Source: Halichondria panicea
Lineage: Eukaryota; Porifera; Demospongiae; Suberitida; Halichondriidae
DNA length: 64,000 nucleotides
Direction of reading: 5' to 3'
Assembly (NCBI RefSeq): GCF_963675165.1
Contig: NC_087383.1
Location: 3,564,979-3,628,978, forward strand
A program made the position numbers and the translations under genes. A model generated the notes under the pieces. It was not told the DNA's origin. It did no database searches and saw only the letters and a list, made by a program, of their open reading frames with translations. Shown piece by piece: positions 34,853-63,255 of the stretch; positions within the stretch are counted from its first letter, which is position 1, and every line of letters starts with the position of its first letter.

Positions 34853-34964
34853 TACAATGATTATATATATAATCTAAAGGTTCAAAGTTCATTGTTTTGG
34901 GCACTTTAGAGAGGTTTATCTTTTGTTCGGGTTTGAGTAGGAAAGTTTAGGGACGGAAGCCGCT

Positions 34965-35028
34965 CACGAAAACCACGCATATTTTGCCCCACGAAAATTA
35001 CCAAATTACCAGCCATACGGTATTAGTG
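34965..35028. mobile_element. Fragment of the CTATACGGTA/ACGAAAAT family
   Basis: CACGAAAACCACGCATATTT and GCCATACGGTA resemble one end of the family seen at 13365-13435, 47440-47512 and 51193-51432. Confidence 0.45.
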
Positions 35029-35654
35029 CTCTAGTGGTTATCCCAATAGTTATTGCCTATCTTTCACAGATATCAATCCGATTGCTGCCACCCTATCAAC
35101 TGGTGTAACTGTTGCCATCGGTGTTACTATTACTTTCATTGTGTCTACTATCCTTGGATTTCTCACTGGACTCCTAGTGATGCACACGTTCATGCGTAAG
35201 AAGGCAGTGTACTTCACAAGATCAACAACATTATCTGTTGTACAACCTCCTGCACCAGCTGGTCCTGTTTATGAGGAGGTGCCACCCAGAGAGAAGATTG
35301 AACTCAACATTAACCAAGCGTATGGACCATTAGGACTGTGAAACTTTGTGCTACTAACATTTCATACTATCTAGCCAGTACATGACAGATGTATGTATGT
35401 ATTAGCAGGAGTAGCTTACATTAATGTACTCCTGATAATTATTAGCATCAAACATAATTATGCGAACTTTAGAGCGTTGCAATTGATAATTGAGTGTCAC
35501 TGTGGGCCAGCGTCCTAGCTTATGTTCTGTGAGTATGTTATCGTTGCACACTTCTGTGGTTAATTAAAACGCGTCATTGGTTTGTGGGCTTGTGGTTATT
35601 TAGCAGCTGGTGATGTCATGTCAACAGTAAATTATTACTCTAACCAAAAGTGTA

Positions 35655-35870
35655 CCAGAATGTTTTGTGAGCATCAAACATTTGCGAACTTTGTGAGGGT
35701 TGATCAACGTACTAGCTTGCAACAATGAAATTGCAAAACTTAAATTATTACTAGTATAATACACACGATCCTTGCCAGAATGCAGATCGCAAGGGTCAAC
35801 TTTTCTGCTGATTTGGCTCATTCGCAAAGGTTATTTACTAGCAAAATATTTTATTAATAAAAACCAGTAA
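35655..35870. mobile_element. MITE, TTTGCGA/ACTAG family
   Basis: It shares CATTTGCGAACTTTG, ACGATCCTTGCCAGAATGCA and CTGCTGATTTGGCTCATTCG with the copies at 29706 and 50960, in inverted orientation to the latter. Confidence 0.65.
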
Positions 35871-36651
35871 TATATACACTGTGAACATAATAATTATAAG
35901 ACCCATAATACAAGATAGCCAGGAAACCTAAACCATTCAAATTATTATCTTACGACCTTAGCTGTTTATTAACATACTCCATTAAATCAATCACCCACTA
36001 TAACTTGTTCTATTAATCCTCCCAAACCCACCACCTCATGTTTTCAGATATGTTTTAGCGTATTCTTTCACCTACACAATGGTTTCAGTACCATTTCAAA
36101 AGTGAAGTACAACTAATAGTATATTCACACATTAATTTTTGGTAATCTATACTCTCTAGACTGGATGCACTGTATTGAGCTGGGATCCCACTGGGATTCA
36201 TAAGTTAGCACACAAAAGAAAATGACACTTGTATTGGCTCCTTGAAAATCGGTACTTTTCATGCAACATGCATGCCTGTCTATAGTTGCTTGTGGTTAAA
36301 TTTGGATTGTTTATTGAGGTGCACGTGATGCGTGTGTATATAGTAGTAGTCCCACTAACGAAACAACCGGAAACAAAATTAATGTCACTAATGGGTATAG
36401 GTTAGGGTTAGGTGCGCTCATTATTGACTATACTGTTTCATTTTATAGTAGTGATGTGTTTCGTGGGACAACATGCGTGTCTTTACCTCGATCCTCTGAG
36501 TAATCACAAGCAATGCAGTTGTAAGAGGTCTGTTAATTGTCATTAAGTGCACATGTATAAGCACTGAGCACACATTAAAATATCATATCTATATATAGCA
36601 CCCTCAGACAATCGATGAAAACCCCTCAGATCACTCAACCATTAGAGGTAC

Positions 36652-36810
36652 AGTGGAACCCTCTATAACAAGACACCTTTGGGGAACAATGTTTCGGCCT
36701 TTATACAGGTGTCCTTTGTTTTGAGAGTTGTTTTGTACACAAACTGTTCATTTGGGACCTGGGTGTCTGGCCGTTTTATAGCAGCTGGCCTTCATTCAAA
36801 AAGGGCGGTT
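36652..36810. mobile_element. MITE, CAGTGGAACCCTCTATAAC family
   Basis: It begins CAGTGGAACCCTCTATAACA and shares GGGGAACAATGTT, TTTTGTACACAAACTGTTCA and GGCCGTTTTATAGCAG with the complete inverted copy at 59992-60150. The right terminus is not clear. Confidence 0.6.
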
Positions 36811-37130
36811 CGGTGGTCATTTGTCATGTGCATGTACAGCTACAGCATTTATGTACTTAGCAAGACAGTGGTGTTACATTTTCTAAACAATCTGTTGGGA
36901 TGAGACATTAATATAGTCATCCGGCCAGTCATTTTCCCACAGTTGGAAAGGGCGTGGTTTCCAGTCTACATGTAGTAAGGAACATGCAATCATTCACTGA
37001 CTAAAATGAGGTCATAGTATATAGGGTAATATCATTTGGCCACACTTGGGTGGGGTACCACATGATAGACAACAAACAGCATCGTTACAAGCGTCTCCTA
37101 AAGATCAACACACAATAAATTATTAGTGAA

Positions 37131-40100
37131 ATGACAAGTAAAGAAGAGAGCCCAGAAGGTATGTTCATATAGCTCACATGCTACATGTCTATACAAGCAT
37201 TGTGTGTGACAGTCTGTATCTTTCTTTAATTTCACAGAGCTCACAATGGAGGAGCTAAAGAGAGAAATGAAACTAGATGACCAACAACTCGACAGTAGAA
37301 TTGAGGAGCATGATCTACCTGAAGTGTCAGCATGTTTTGATAACACTGATGACTATCTTGAGAAGCTGGAGCTGTCACCTGGACAACAAACTGACATAAA
37401 TGAAGAAAAAGCTAAAGCACTCCTAAATCGCACTCAAGCCGGAATGAAACTTGCCCTAAAATACTGGCAGAACAAGAACCAACTGCAAGCCACTTTCCGA
37501 GCTCTGCTACTCATCTTACTCTCCCTGCTCAAAGGAGACGTTGCTGTTCGAGTGTGCAAGTACTTGTCTGACAAATGTGAGTCTCAATAGGTGTTTGCAT
37601 GCATGCATGACTTCAACGTGGTTGTTGCGAAACCACATAGTAACAGCAACAGTTGAAATAATGTGATACTCACCTATTGTTTTATTTCCCCAGACTCCAC
37701 CTCGTGTCCCCCCTCCCGAGAGAGGGTCCTGCTGAACCACAAGCTCTCATCGTACAGGGACTACCTACAAAGTCGCTACAGAGCACAAGTATCCACATCA
37801 GCCACACAATGGCCTCCCGTCCCAACAAACAAAGTGTTTAAACTGGCCATGATTCAAAAGGAGAAAATACAGAGAGGAAGAATCGACGATGAATTTGTTA
37901 GGCTAACAATTACAGGAAAAATCGATGATATCTTACTTAAAAAAACTCCAGTTGATTTAACAAACATTTTCTCTGAGATTAGAGATAGACGAAACTTTGT
38001 GTTGATTGAAGGAGCTCCCGGCTCTGGCAAGAGCACCCTTGCTCTACACATCTGTCAGGAATGGGCAGAGGGAAAACTGTTTCAAGAGTTCGATATTGCA
38101 ATCCTCGTGAGACTGAGAGATCCCCACATTAAAGAAGCTAAGAGAACAGAAGATCTCCTCCCTTGTAAAAATTCCACACTGGCAAGCCAAATTGCAGCTG
38201 AATTTTCAGAAATTTCAGGCAAAGGTGTACTGTGGGTACTAGACGGATGGGACGAGCTTCCTACTGACCTCCCTAGAAACTCGATCATAAACAAATTAGT
38301 AAGACCAGGCATTTCACAAAAAGGAGTGCTACATGAATCTGCTGCGATTGTAACATCTCGACCGTCCTCTTCGGCTGAGCTCCAGCCACTAGTATCGTCC
38401 AGGGTGGAGGTGTTGGGGTTCACTCTACGTGAACTAGAGCAGTACTTCACAGAGTGTTTGAAAGGTGATTCACGAGCTGTACAGACTCTACTGGAGAGAA
38501 TTCGAGAGAACCCAGTGGTAGAAGGAAGCTGTTACCTCCCCCTCAATGCTTCCATTATCGTTAATTGCTTCCTTTCTGATAACCACTCACTCCCCACATC
38601 CAACCACGGGATATTCACATCAGTTGTTCAGAGCTCTCTCAAGAGATACCTCCAGGATAGGTTGGGGAAGACCACTTCAGTGGGAGACATCACATCCCCA
38701 GACTCACTGCCCTCGGAAATCAGAACACAGACCGTACAAATGTGTCAACTTGCATATCGTGGAATTAAAGAAAACAAAGCGACATTTACTGACAGAGATT
38801 TGACCATTCTCTCCATTCCAAAGAACATTTCTAACATTGGATTACTACAAACTGTTTCCAGTATCATTAGCGATGGTCATCTGGTTTACTACTGCTTTCT
38901 CCACCTGTCTATTCAAGAGCTACTAGCAGCAATCCACATCTCTCTTATATCTCCCAAGCAACAAATCTCTGTCTTCCAGAAGCTGTTTGGTAATCCTCGA
39001 TTCAGTGCAGTCTTCCAGTTTTACGCTGGTATCACCAAACTAAGAAGCAGTAGACCAATCCTTAGCAAGCTACCTCGATTCTTGTGTCCAGTTCCAGCCA
39101 CTGTTTTTGATCTGGTCAGAAAGGTTGTCAAAGGTGAACTAGAGAGGCGTTACGGTCAGACAAAGCCTCTCTTGCTGTCCCTCGTCAACTGTCTGTATGA
39201 AGCTAAAGACTCGTCACTATGTATATTTGTGGGAGGTCTGATGGACAACAATCTATGTCTAAGTTACACTACAATGAATCCTATTGACTGTCTGTCTGCT
39301 GGTTATTTTGCATCAATTTGTGCATCTGACGTTACTAATGAATTCATAATGAACCTTCCATTATGCTCTATTGATGACCAGGGCTGCAAATTTCTGATCC
39401 GAGGACTCTCCAAGTGTTCACACCCTCATTACAAAATTAGTCTTAAACTTTACGGTAATGATATTCACGAAGAAGGGATATGGCACATTGCTGAGCTGCT
39501 CGTAAACACTGGTTTGCTATCCAAATTAGATTTGTCTGCAAATTCAATTGGTAACAGTGGACTAAGAACACTCTGTGAGGCCTTGTCAACTAACACCTCA
39601 TTAAAATATCTCAATCTCTCTGACTGCAATCTTTCTGACTGCTCACTATCTCTTGATGATCACGGAGCAATCCCTCGACTACTGAACACAAACTCTACTC
39701 TTGAATATCTAAACTTGTCGTACAGTGTTATTCGTAACACTGAGCTAAAAAATATCTTTAAGGCCTTGTCAACTAACACATCATTAAGAATACTAAATGT
39801 GAGCACTTGTTCACTTACAATTTCAAACAACAATGGAGCTGCCCTATATGAACTTTTTACTAAAAATAATTCCCTTGAACATCTTGTTCTGTCTGGTAAT
39901 ACAGTGACCAACTGTCGTCACATTGCTGCTGGACTTGCAGTCAATAAGACTCTGAGAACATTGAACTTGACTAACTGTCAACTGACTGATCAGAGTATCG
40001 AGGAGCTATCAACTGGGCTGGTCAACAAGTTTGAAAAACTGAACATTTGGGGTAATGACTCAATAACAGAAGATGGAATGAAGACGCTTGCCAGACATTT

Positions 40101-40227
40101 AACCACCCACTCAGAACTGACGTGTTTGGGACTACCATCTCAGCTAGAGTCCTGTATCGAGACAGTATTCAGGGACGCTAACAAAAAGAGGAAGAGAAAT
40201 AGACTACCTGAGATCAATGTGATATAG
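37131..40227 (+). CDS. NLR-type immune receptor, DEATH-NACHT-LRR
   Basis: Three exons (37131-37158, 37238-37576, 37694-40227) join in phase to 966 residues. Residues about 10-120 form a six-helix death-fold, DEATH-like domain (EELKREMKLDDQQLDSRIEE and a Leu-rich LLLILLSLL helix). The NACHT domain from about residue 215 carries Walker A GAPGSGKST (about residue 229) and Walker B GVLWVLDGWDELP (about residue 305), then the sensor segment IVTSRPSS and the winged-helix region. The last about 220 residues hold six or seven ribonuclease-inhibitor type leucine-rich repeats (SKLDLSANSIGNSGLRTLCE, TSLKYLNLSDCNLSD). NLRs of this architecture are cytosolic sensors of microbial or danger signals and are numerous in sponges. 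No frame breaks. Confidence 0.92.
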
Positions 40228-41127
40228 CGTCTACAAAACCTGATGACTCATGCCAGCATTTCATACGTAATTTGACTACAAGTATCGTATAATAATATTT
40301 GGCAGTTGGGAATTTAATCAATAATTATACTAAAGCTAAACGGAGATAAAAAAAACTACTTATTTGCCAAATATCATTCCCCAAAAGTTAAATTTTCTGT
40401 TGTATATATAATTATATATAACTATAATCTATCTTATTTATATTCTTATTAATAACACATGTTTAAAACAACTATTGCGTTTTGGTATAATTCACGTTAG
40501 TTAAAAAAAGGCTCTTAATTTCCTTATGATTGAGTCATGTACATGCATAACAATTATTTATAGATATTGGCTGTTTACGAATAATGAGCTGATGCATGGC
40601 AGCATTGGTCGTATATATACAGAGCAGTGCATGTGGGCATGCATTTCAGATGAGACCAAGACTATTATAGTGAAGCACTTTAGGCACTATCCTGAGCTGT
40701 ACAAATATTTAAATGGGCAGTCACATGCACTCGCTATATACGGTACTTGTGTGGGTGTTGTATTGGTAGAAACATTGATATAACACTGGGCTACAAACAC
40801 GGCCAATCCTACAATCTGTATACCTTAAGGTGACATATTTTCGCGTGTATTAATTTCTGCTATTTCTGCGAATGAGAGTAAAATCGCAAAAATTAGTACT
40901 CGCAAATAATGGCCGCCCTCTTGTTTAATGTATCCAGATCGACAATTTCGCAAAAAATTATACCGCAAAATGTACAAAACTGTAAAAACGCAAACAAATC
41001 TACCTGTGAAAATATGTCACCTTAAGGTAATTATATAAATAAATGGGAAATGTGGTAGCTATAAGACATAAGTATACAGAAATGTTGGTACAGAAGACAT
41101 AATAATTACTTACCTAATGTTAATCTG
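40228..41127. other. AT-rich intergenic sequence with one MITE
   Basis: Convergent 3' ends of the NLR and MTO1. Apart from the MITE at 40821-41029 I see only AT-rich sequence. Confidence 0.55.
40821..41029. mobile_element. MITE, CCTTAAGGTGACATATTTTC family, complete copy
   Basis: The 209-bp element has TACCTTAAGGTGACATATTT at the left and its exact complement at the right. It is the best-preserved of three copies in the window. Confidence 0.85.
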
Positions 41128-41207
41128 ATTGAACCGTCTTTACATTCTCCAGACCAGCTATAATATTCACCGGTGGCTGCTGTATCTCTTTAGGCAGTGT
41201 GCTGGAT
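41128..41207 (-). pseudogene. Relic of an MTO1 exon (copy of 45244-45360)
   Basis: The minus strand reads STLPKEIQQPPVNIIAGLEN, matching the true exon CTLPEEIQQQLVNTIAGLEN. It lies just downstream of the MTO1 stop, is shorter, and changed residues suggest loss of constraint. Confidence 0.8.
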
Positions 41208-41350
41208 ATAATTAGCACAATGGCAAAATTATATTAAAGCGCACATTAATTTTCATCGCCACATCTGCATTCACGTGCACAAATTAAGACTGAATGTTCG
41301 TGCATAAACATAAAGTGTTCAGAAACTATTTTCGACATGTTAATTACACG

Positions 41351-58282
<16,932 letters not shown>

Positions 58283-58717
58283 TGGATGTTAAATAGATCT
58301 AGTGATGCTGTGCGATAAAGGTGGTTTCGAGTCACACATTTCTGTACAAAAATAAAAGCCTGTAATATATAGCTATATACATACGCATGTAGATCTTCAT
58401 CTACATCTATATAATTATTTATGGTGGTAAAAATCCACCAAATATTTGTCATCTCTCATCTGTGAAGCTAGACACAAGGCCACCATCGAATTTTAAACAG
58501 CCCAACAGTAATATTAAGTCCTTTCTTACCATTATATCTATATCTGGCTAGTGTACTGTGTAGATCAAAACATGCCACGTGGCTGGACCAGCCACACCCT
58601 CAATTTCTGCAGAAGTTTTTAGTTTTCTTTCCTGGAATCGAGTTTCTCCCTTCTTTTCCCAAGCTGAGATCATCATGCAACAATAAAAATATATTTCTCA
58701 TATAAAACGAGCATAAC

Positions 58718-61639
58718 TTAAACGTCTAAAATCGTCTTATTAGCCTCTTCTTCACTGGGAAACAAATGATAATAAAATTCCAAGTCTAATTTGAGCAACC
58801 GTACAATGTTTATTTTCTGAGCTCTGCTGAGTTGTTTGTAGTAACTTTGTGTGAGTGTACCAGTTGAGCTCTCCTTGCTATGGTAACCAGAGCGGAGGAA
58901 ATTGGGAGTTGAGTGTATCTTCTTTATCAGTACCTGCAAGAAAGAACAAGGGCAGTATACAACTCGTTAAGCAGCATGATAAAATTCAACCGATGATGTG
59001 TACTGTAAAAAGTTCAAAGCACTCTTAAACCACAACACAAGGATGTGTATTGCACAAAATGGCATGTATAACGGCATAGAGATGACACTGATGTGTTAGT
59101 CTACATTTGCTCATTGTAGTCAAACCAATCTATTGTTGCAGCCATATTCAAGCATACCTGTGAATCCGTGTCAAAATCCTTAAAGTTACCATAAAAGTTG
59201 AAGCGAGTTATGCACGGCTGACATATACTGAAAATGGACCTGAAGTGCTCATCAATCTTCAAATTCTCAGGCTCAGTCAACCAATAATCGATAAAATCAG
59301 AAAACGAAATATTCACAGCCGAAACTCCATCGTTAAGCACGAAATCCTCATACTTAGCAGGGTGTGTGCTTGCATATACAGCCTTTCTTAACCAGTTATA
59401 ATGAGGTTGATCATCTTCCAGCCCTATAAGAGGAAATCTCTCGACTTTGCTACGATAGCCACTATGCAGTCGTTCCAGTGGGTTCCTATACATCATAAAC
59501 TTGTAGTAATTCCTCAAGGAAACGTTCCTTTGAGTGTTGCTACGAGAGAGGAAGGAGTGACCAAATTGTACACCCTCCAGCAGTTCCTGGTTGACGTTGT
59601 CCCGGGAAGCTTGCAGTTGAGTGCGGGGAATCAATCCTGTGAGAAGTGAAAATGAATGCCATAATTAGTTTTCATATTAAAAATGGATGCAGTATACAAA
59701 ATGACATAATTATGAAAGTATTTCTCTCAAGGTACAATGTACCTTGGGCCACAAAGAAGAGCAGTTTGAGATTAGTACAGCCAGCCTTGGGAACAAAGCA
59801 GAACAGAGTTCCTGTTTTATCGTTAATGAGGAGATGTCTGTACAAGCACTCGGTATCCACACTATCAGCCTTGGGTAGCAGATGGGCTTGATTGGACAAG
59901 TTGTGACGCTTGCAAAACTGGTCGACTATCTTCTCTTGCATCTTGAAAGAGGAAGAAGTAAATGCATTGTCAACACAATAATTATCAGGTACAGTGAAAC
60001 CCCTCCAAACGTTCACCCATGAAGAAAGACTAACTGCGATAAAACGGCCAGTCCCAAATGAACAGTTTGTACAAAACAACCCCCCCCTCCCGAACAAGGC
60101 CACAACATTGTTCCCCGGACATGTCCGTTATAGAGGGGTACGTTCTATTGTACTTCGAGAGAGAATGGCTTCTGAAACTATAGAATTAGCATTTGTGGCC
60201 CCAGTGGAGCTTTGCACAGCCTACATGCAGAGTGTTGCATGAACACTGTGTCATGTGGTCTACAGAGTGTTGCATGAACACTGTGTCATGTGGTCTTGTG
60301 GGTAAGCAGATTCAACATTGCAAATAAACGATAAAGAAGACCAAAAAGTACGAAATGGACCTACCGTTCCCCGTTCCAATAGAGCTGAGAGCTTATCTTT
60401 GTTCCATTGAGGGTCCTTATCAAGGTACGCTACAGAAAACACATCAATAGGTTGTACCTTGAATTATTCTGATTCTTTGATCACTTACTCTGATGTTTTC
60501 TCGTGGACTTGGTATTGTCCATATTAACACCTTCAGACTCTTTCTCTGGATAATTGGAGTACTAATTAATTTGTTAATATACTTCTACAAGATAATAATG
60601 ATTAATCTAGAAACCTTAACTATTATATGACCGTACATACCTTAACTAATTATATGTACCGCTGGTACACCCTCAAAGACTCTAATGGATATAGAAGTAT
60701 AATAGCACTTTGTGTCACCTGTTTCCTGCACTTTGACTTCAACAGTGTTGTACTTGATCTGGTTGTGAAGGTTCTGAGACACACACTTGTACACTCCCTC
60801 GTGGCCCTTCTTCACCTCAGAAATCTTCAGTACAGTCATGCCTATGAGATAACCAAAAAAAGTGGCGCGTCACGTATATATTTTGACGGTCAGAACACAG
60901 AGTGTTAACTTACGTGATATGTATGTTATTTGAACTTCGTTTTCTAGAGAATACGGCATTTCTGGGAGTTCAAAGTTCAAGTAAGGGGCATTGTTGCTAT
61001 AAAGAGAGCGGGGGGGGCCAATCACGGCACAGGTGAGGAGGAGAGAGTTTCCCTCCTGTATCACTGGCTTAGCTGGCCTTATACGGATGGCCCTTGGACT
61101 GAGAACACCATCTAACGTAGAGGAAATAAAACTTGAATGATAATAGTTAAATGTGTAAGGGGAATGGAGGCCTCGTATCAGTATTCTGTATTTGAACATT
61201 ATAGTAGAACTTAAAAATTAGATTAACAATCTCCTATCAAAAAATACATTAAAACCACAGACACAAGCATACTTTTACTGATGCGTATTCGTGATTTCTC
61301 TTGCTCCACTGGAAAATCAGTTGTTGCGACTCTGATCTCATATTTACTCCTCTCAATAATAGATACATTCATCGATTGCGTGGTTGGTTGAATAGAAGGG
61401 CTGAAAATTGTTTCAAAATCTCTCTTAAACTTGATAACTTCGTTTGACGCAGACAATTTTTCTGCTATGGGTTTAGGCTCGGCTGCAACTAAGACACCTA
61501 CAGAAGTACTTTGTAGCTTATTGAATTGTAATAGCCATATTGTAACCAATAGAACGATGAGTAACAGCTTTACGAGAGTGTGTTGTCGTGGAGATGCCAG
61601 TCGAAACAGACTCCGCTGACAGCGTGAAGCTAGTCCCAT
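58718..61639 (-). CDS. Ig-domain carbohydrate sulfotransferase, type II membrane protein
   Basis: Eight exons can be traced. 61273-61639 encodes a short cytoplasmic tail, a signal anchor (LVKLLLIVLLVTIWLLQF) and a stem. 60914-61111 and 60719-60841 encode an Ig-like C2 domain (VIQEGNSLLLTCAVIGPP, then LKISEVKKGHEGVYKCVSQN). Small linker exons lie near 60490-60545 and 60366-60427. About 59743-59943 holds the 5'-phosphosulfate binding motif (CFVPKAGCTNLK). About 59157-59640 holds the 3'-phosphate motif (YYKFMMYRNPLERLHSGYRSK region). 58718 to about 58933 encodes the C-terminal LSRAQKINIVRLLKLDLEFY. These match the CHST8-14/HNK-1 type family, which transfers sulfate from PAPS to Golgi glycans. 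An Ig domain between anchor and catalytic domain is not usual in that family. The exon phases I checked (1 to 2 to 3) agree, so the fusion is not an artefact of adjacent genes. Confidence 0.85.
59992..60150. mobile_element. MITE, CAGTGAAACCCCTCC family, TA flanked
   Basis: The 159-bp element starts CAGTGAAACCCCTCCAAACG and ends GAGGGGTACGTTCTATTG, with TA on each side. It shares internal AAACGGCCAGTCCCAAATGA and AACATTGTTCCCC with the copy at 36652. It lies in an intron of the sulfotransferase gene. Confidence 0.75.
60228..60296. repeat. Two-copy tandem repeat, 35-bp unit
   Basis: The unit CAGAGTGTTGCATGAACACT and following 15 bases occurs at 60228 and 60263 without differences. Sulfotransferase gene intron. 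Confidence 0.9.
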
Positions 61640-62690
61640 TTTACTTGTTGTGTGTGCTCATGTGTGCGGGTATGTGTCTTAACAGATCAGGGCCTGCAAA
61701 ACAGAAGGTATTGTATCATACATAGATATATAATTATCATACATAGACAAATCTGACAGTGGACTAAGCAATGTATGGCCAAGACAAGATCTTCATCACA
61801 CCTGTACACCAAAGTATCACTGTTCTTTCTTCACATTTCTTGGTACTTGTGAGATAAATATGGTAAGGAGTGTCACAGCAAAGACCTAATAATAGTTATT
61901 ATAAATTATACATCATGGGGTAATCATCCTTACCTGTAGTACAGGTGACTTTAGAGCTCTGGTTTTTTAGAGTTACAACACAAGCCTTGTTTCCTATACA
62001 GAAAAATGTGCACTAAAAGTCGATCAGGAGAAGTATTAAAAAAATTCTTTGGGTGCTCATGCATGAAAAATTCGTTAGATAATGAGCTGCTCTCTGCACA
62101 ACTTGCCATAACGTTTGTGAACCAGAAACTGCTCACTAGCAGCCGTGACATGTTGTACCATGTATAATACTGAGTGTATGTTGTGACAAGGCAAGAGATG
62201 TTGGAAATGCGCGCGCTATATTCTAGCTTGCCCGTTGCTATGTATATCACTATGTAGCCGGCCCTCAGGTATCATGCACTGTCACCCATACAAGCCTTGT
62301 GATTAGTATAACATAGATAGTAGTGTTACAGTGCAGATGCACAACTCATTTCATCACCTCACGATAGCTGCATGCAAACCTGGAAGGTGTCTTTAAGTTA
62401 GTTACCCGCCAGCCCTTTTCGACTTATTTGGCCTTGGTAGATTATCGGCTAGCATTTTGAGCACAATAGGCAATTCTTTGGTTGAGAAATAATTATCCTG
62501 GCATATAATTATAGGGAAACTTTATGGGCCTTTAGAAACACGTACAGGTCAGTATTAATACAGAGTCAATATTATAAAGGCATTACAGGTATTTTGGTGG
62601 ATAATTTAATATCGCAATCCTTGCTAGAATATCTTACAAGACATCGACAATACTTCTGTAACTATAATGCTCGTGTTACAGTACCAGTTT
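61640..62690. other. Upstream region of the sulfotransferase gene
   Basis: No exon was recognised. A 5' UTR and promoter are expected here. AT-rich with scattered ATAATTAT words. Confidence 0.45.
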
Positions 62691-62693
62691 TGA

Positions 62694-62801
62694 GTTGAGC
62701 CTCTTCAGTGTAAATCCGGCTCTTTCTAGAGTATAATTATTGGACAAACCAATAGCAGGGGCATCAGTTCTTCCAACGGCGGGCATACTCTCAAGAGACC
62801 T
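62694..62801 (-). pseudogene. Relic of an MTO1 exon (copy of 47633-47734)
   Basis: The minus strand reads ESMPAVGRTDAPAIGL and [11 protein letters not shown], matching the true exon, but a 6-base insertion (ATAATT type) splits it in the middle and another insertion sits near its 3' end. It lies 4.4 kb beyond the 5' end of MTO1. Confidence 0.85.
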
Positions 62802-63175
62802 GCAGAAGTGAAAAGCAGTGGAACACATGCATACAAATGTCTATAACGGCTTTGGATTTAATAGTACATTTGTGGCCACCACACCCACATACTCTGGATT
62901 TATGAGTTCTTGCCTTTTGATCTCTGAAATCAAAGGAAATGCAGTGCCAACATATGGCATATTGCATGCACTGGGGAAAAGTGACCTTTTGAGACCTGAC
63001 GCCATGCATACGGACACTTGGCCAAAACGCATAATTTTATACTTGCATAATAATTATTTCTCTAGCACTACGTACGGTATTACAATTTTTCAGTTCCATC
63101 TAAACTGACCGTAACAAGTACCATGCATACGTCTGACAAGATGTCTATATATGACAGGTTTTCAATTGTATATAC

Positions 63176-63255
63176 TTTTGTTCAAACGAGCTTCCAGTAT
63201 AGAGGGTTGCCTATTATTATATTTTGCAATGGCTTTCTTAACTGCTTCTCCATAC
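63176..63255 (-). other. Possible exon of an unidentified minus-strand gene
   Basis: Between an acceptor (TATAG) and a donor (GTATAT), 80 bases are open and read YGEAVKKAIAKYNNRQPSIL then EARLNK. The pattern recalls helix-turn-helix starts of transposase or BTB/psq type proteins (a repeated Ala-Ile helix then a Gln-Pro-Ser-Ile turn). No neighbouring exon was found. Confidence 0.25.

Larger units (their letters stand above)
33086..35341 (+). pseudogene. Ig-FN3-sushi-sushi-TM receptor-like gene with two frame breaks
   Basis: Exons: 33086-33125 (signal peptide MWHSVVFLLLLIGG), 33289-33593 (Ig-like: CAGDVISLTCTVPG and SLSFPAVEGVTIGCYALG), 33645 to about 33926 (fibronectin III: PPTAFSHSI, VSVQWNPPAETDGRDDLTYT), about 34054-34255 (sushi/CCP, PRNGTISDHSVPTIPGTQV), about 34325-34506 (second sushi, CDSGFSLVGAATTTC), and 35071-35341 (transmembrane VAIGVTITFIVSTILGFLTG and a cytoplasmic tail with YEEV and NQAYGPLGL). 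The Ig frame breaks near 33415-33430 and the FN3 frame breaks again near 33865. After the second break the expected NCAGNSTTTEYRFSIG reads on in another frame and then joins the sushi exon in phase. Without these two indels the gene would be whole, so it is either recently dead or affected by assembly indels. The tail tyrosines suggest signalling. Ligand unknown. Confidence 0.65.
35342..37130. other. Intergenic stretch with MITE relics
   Basis: No exon was recognised. It contains a TTTGCGA-family MITE (35655-35870) and a CAGTGGAACC-family MITE (about 36652-36810). Confidence 0.55.
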
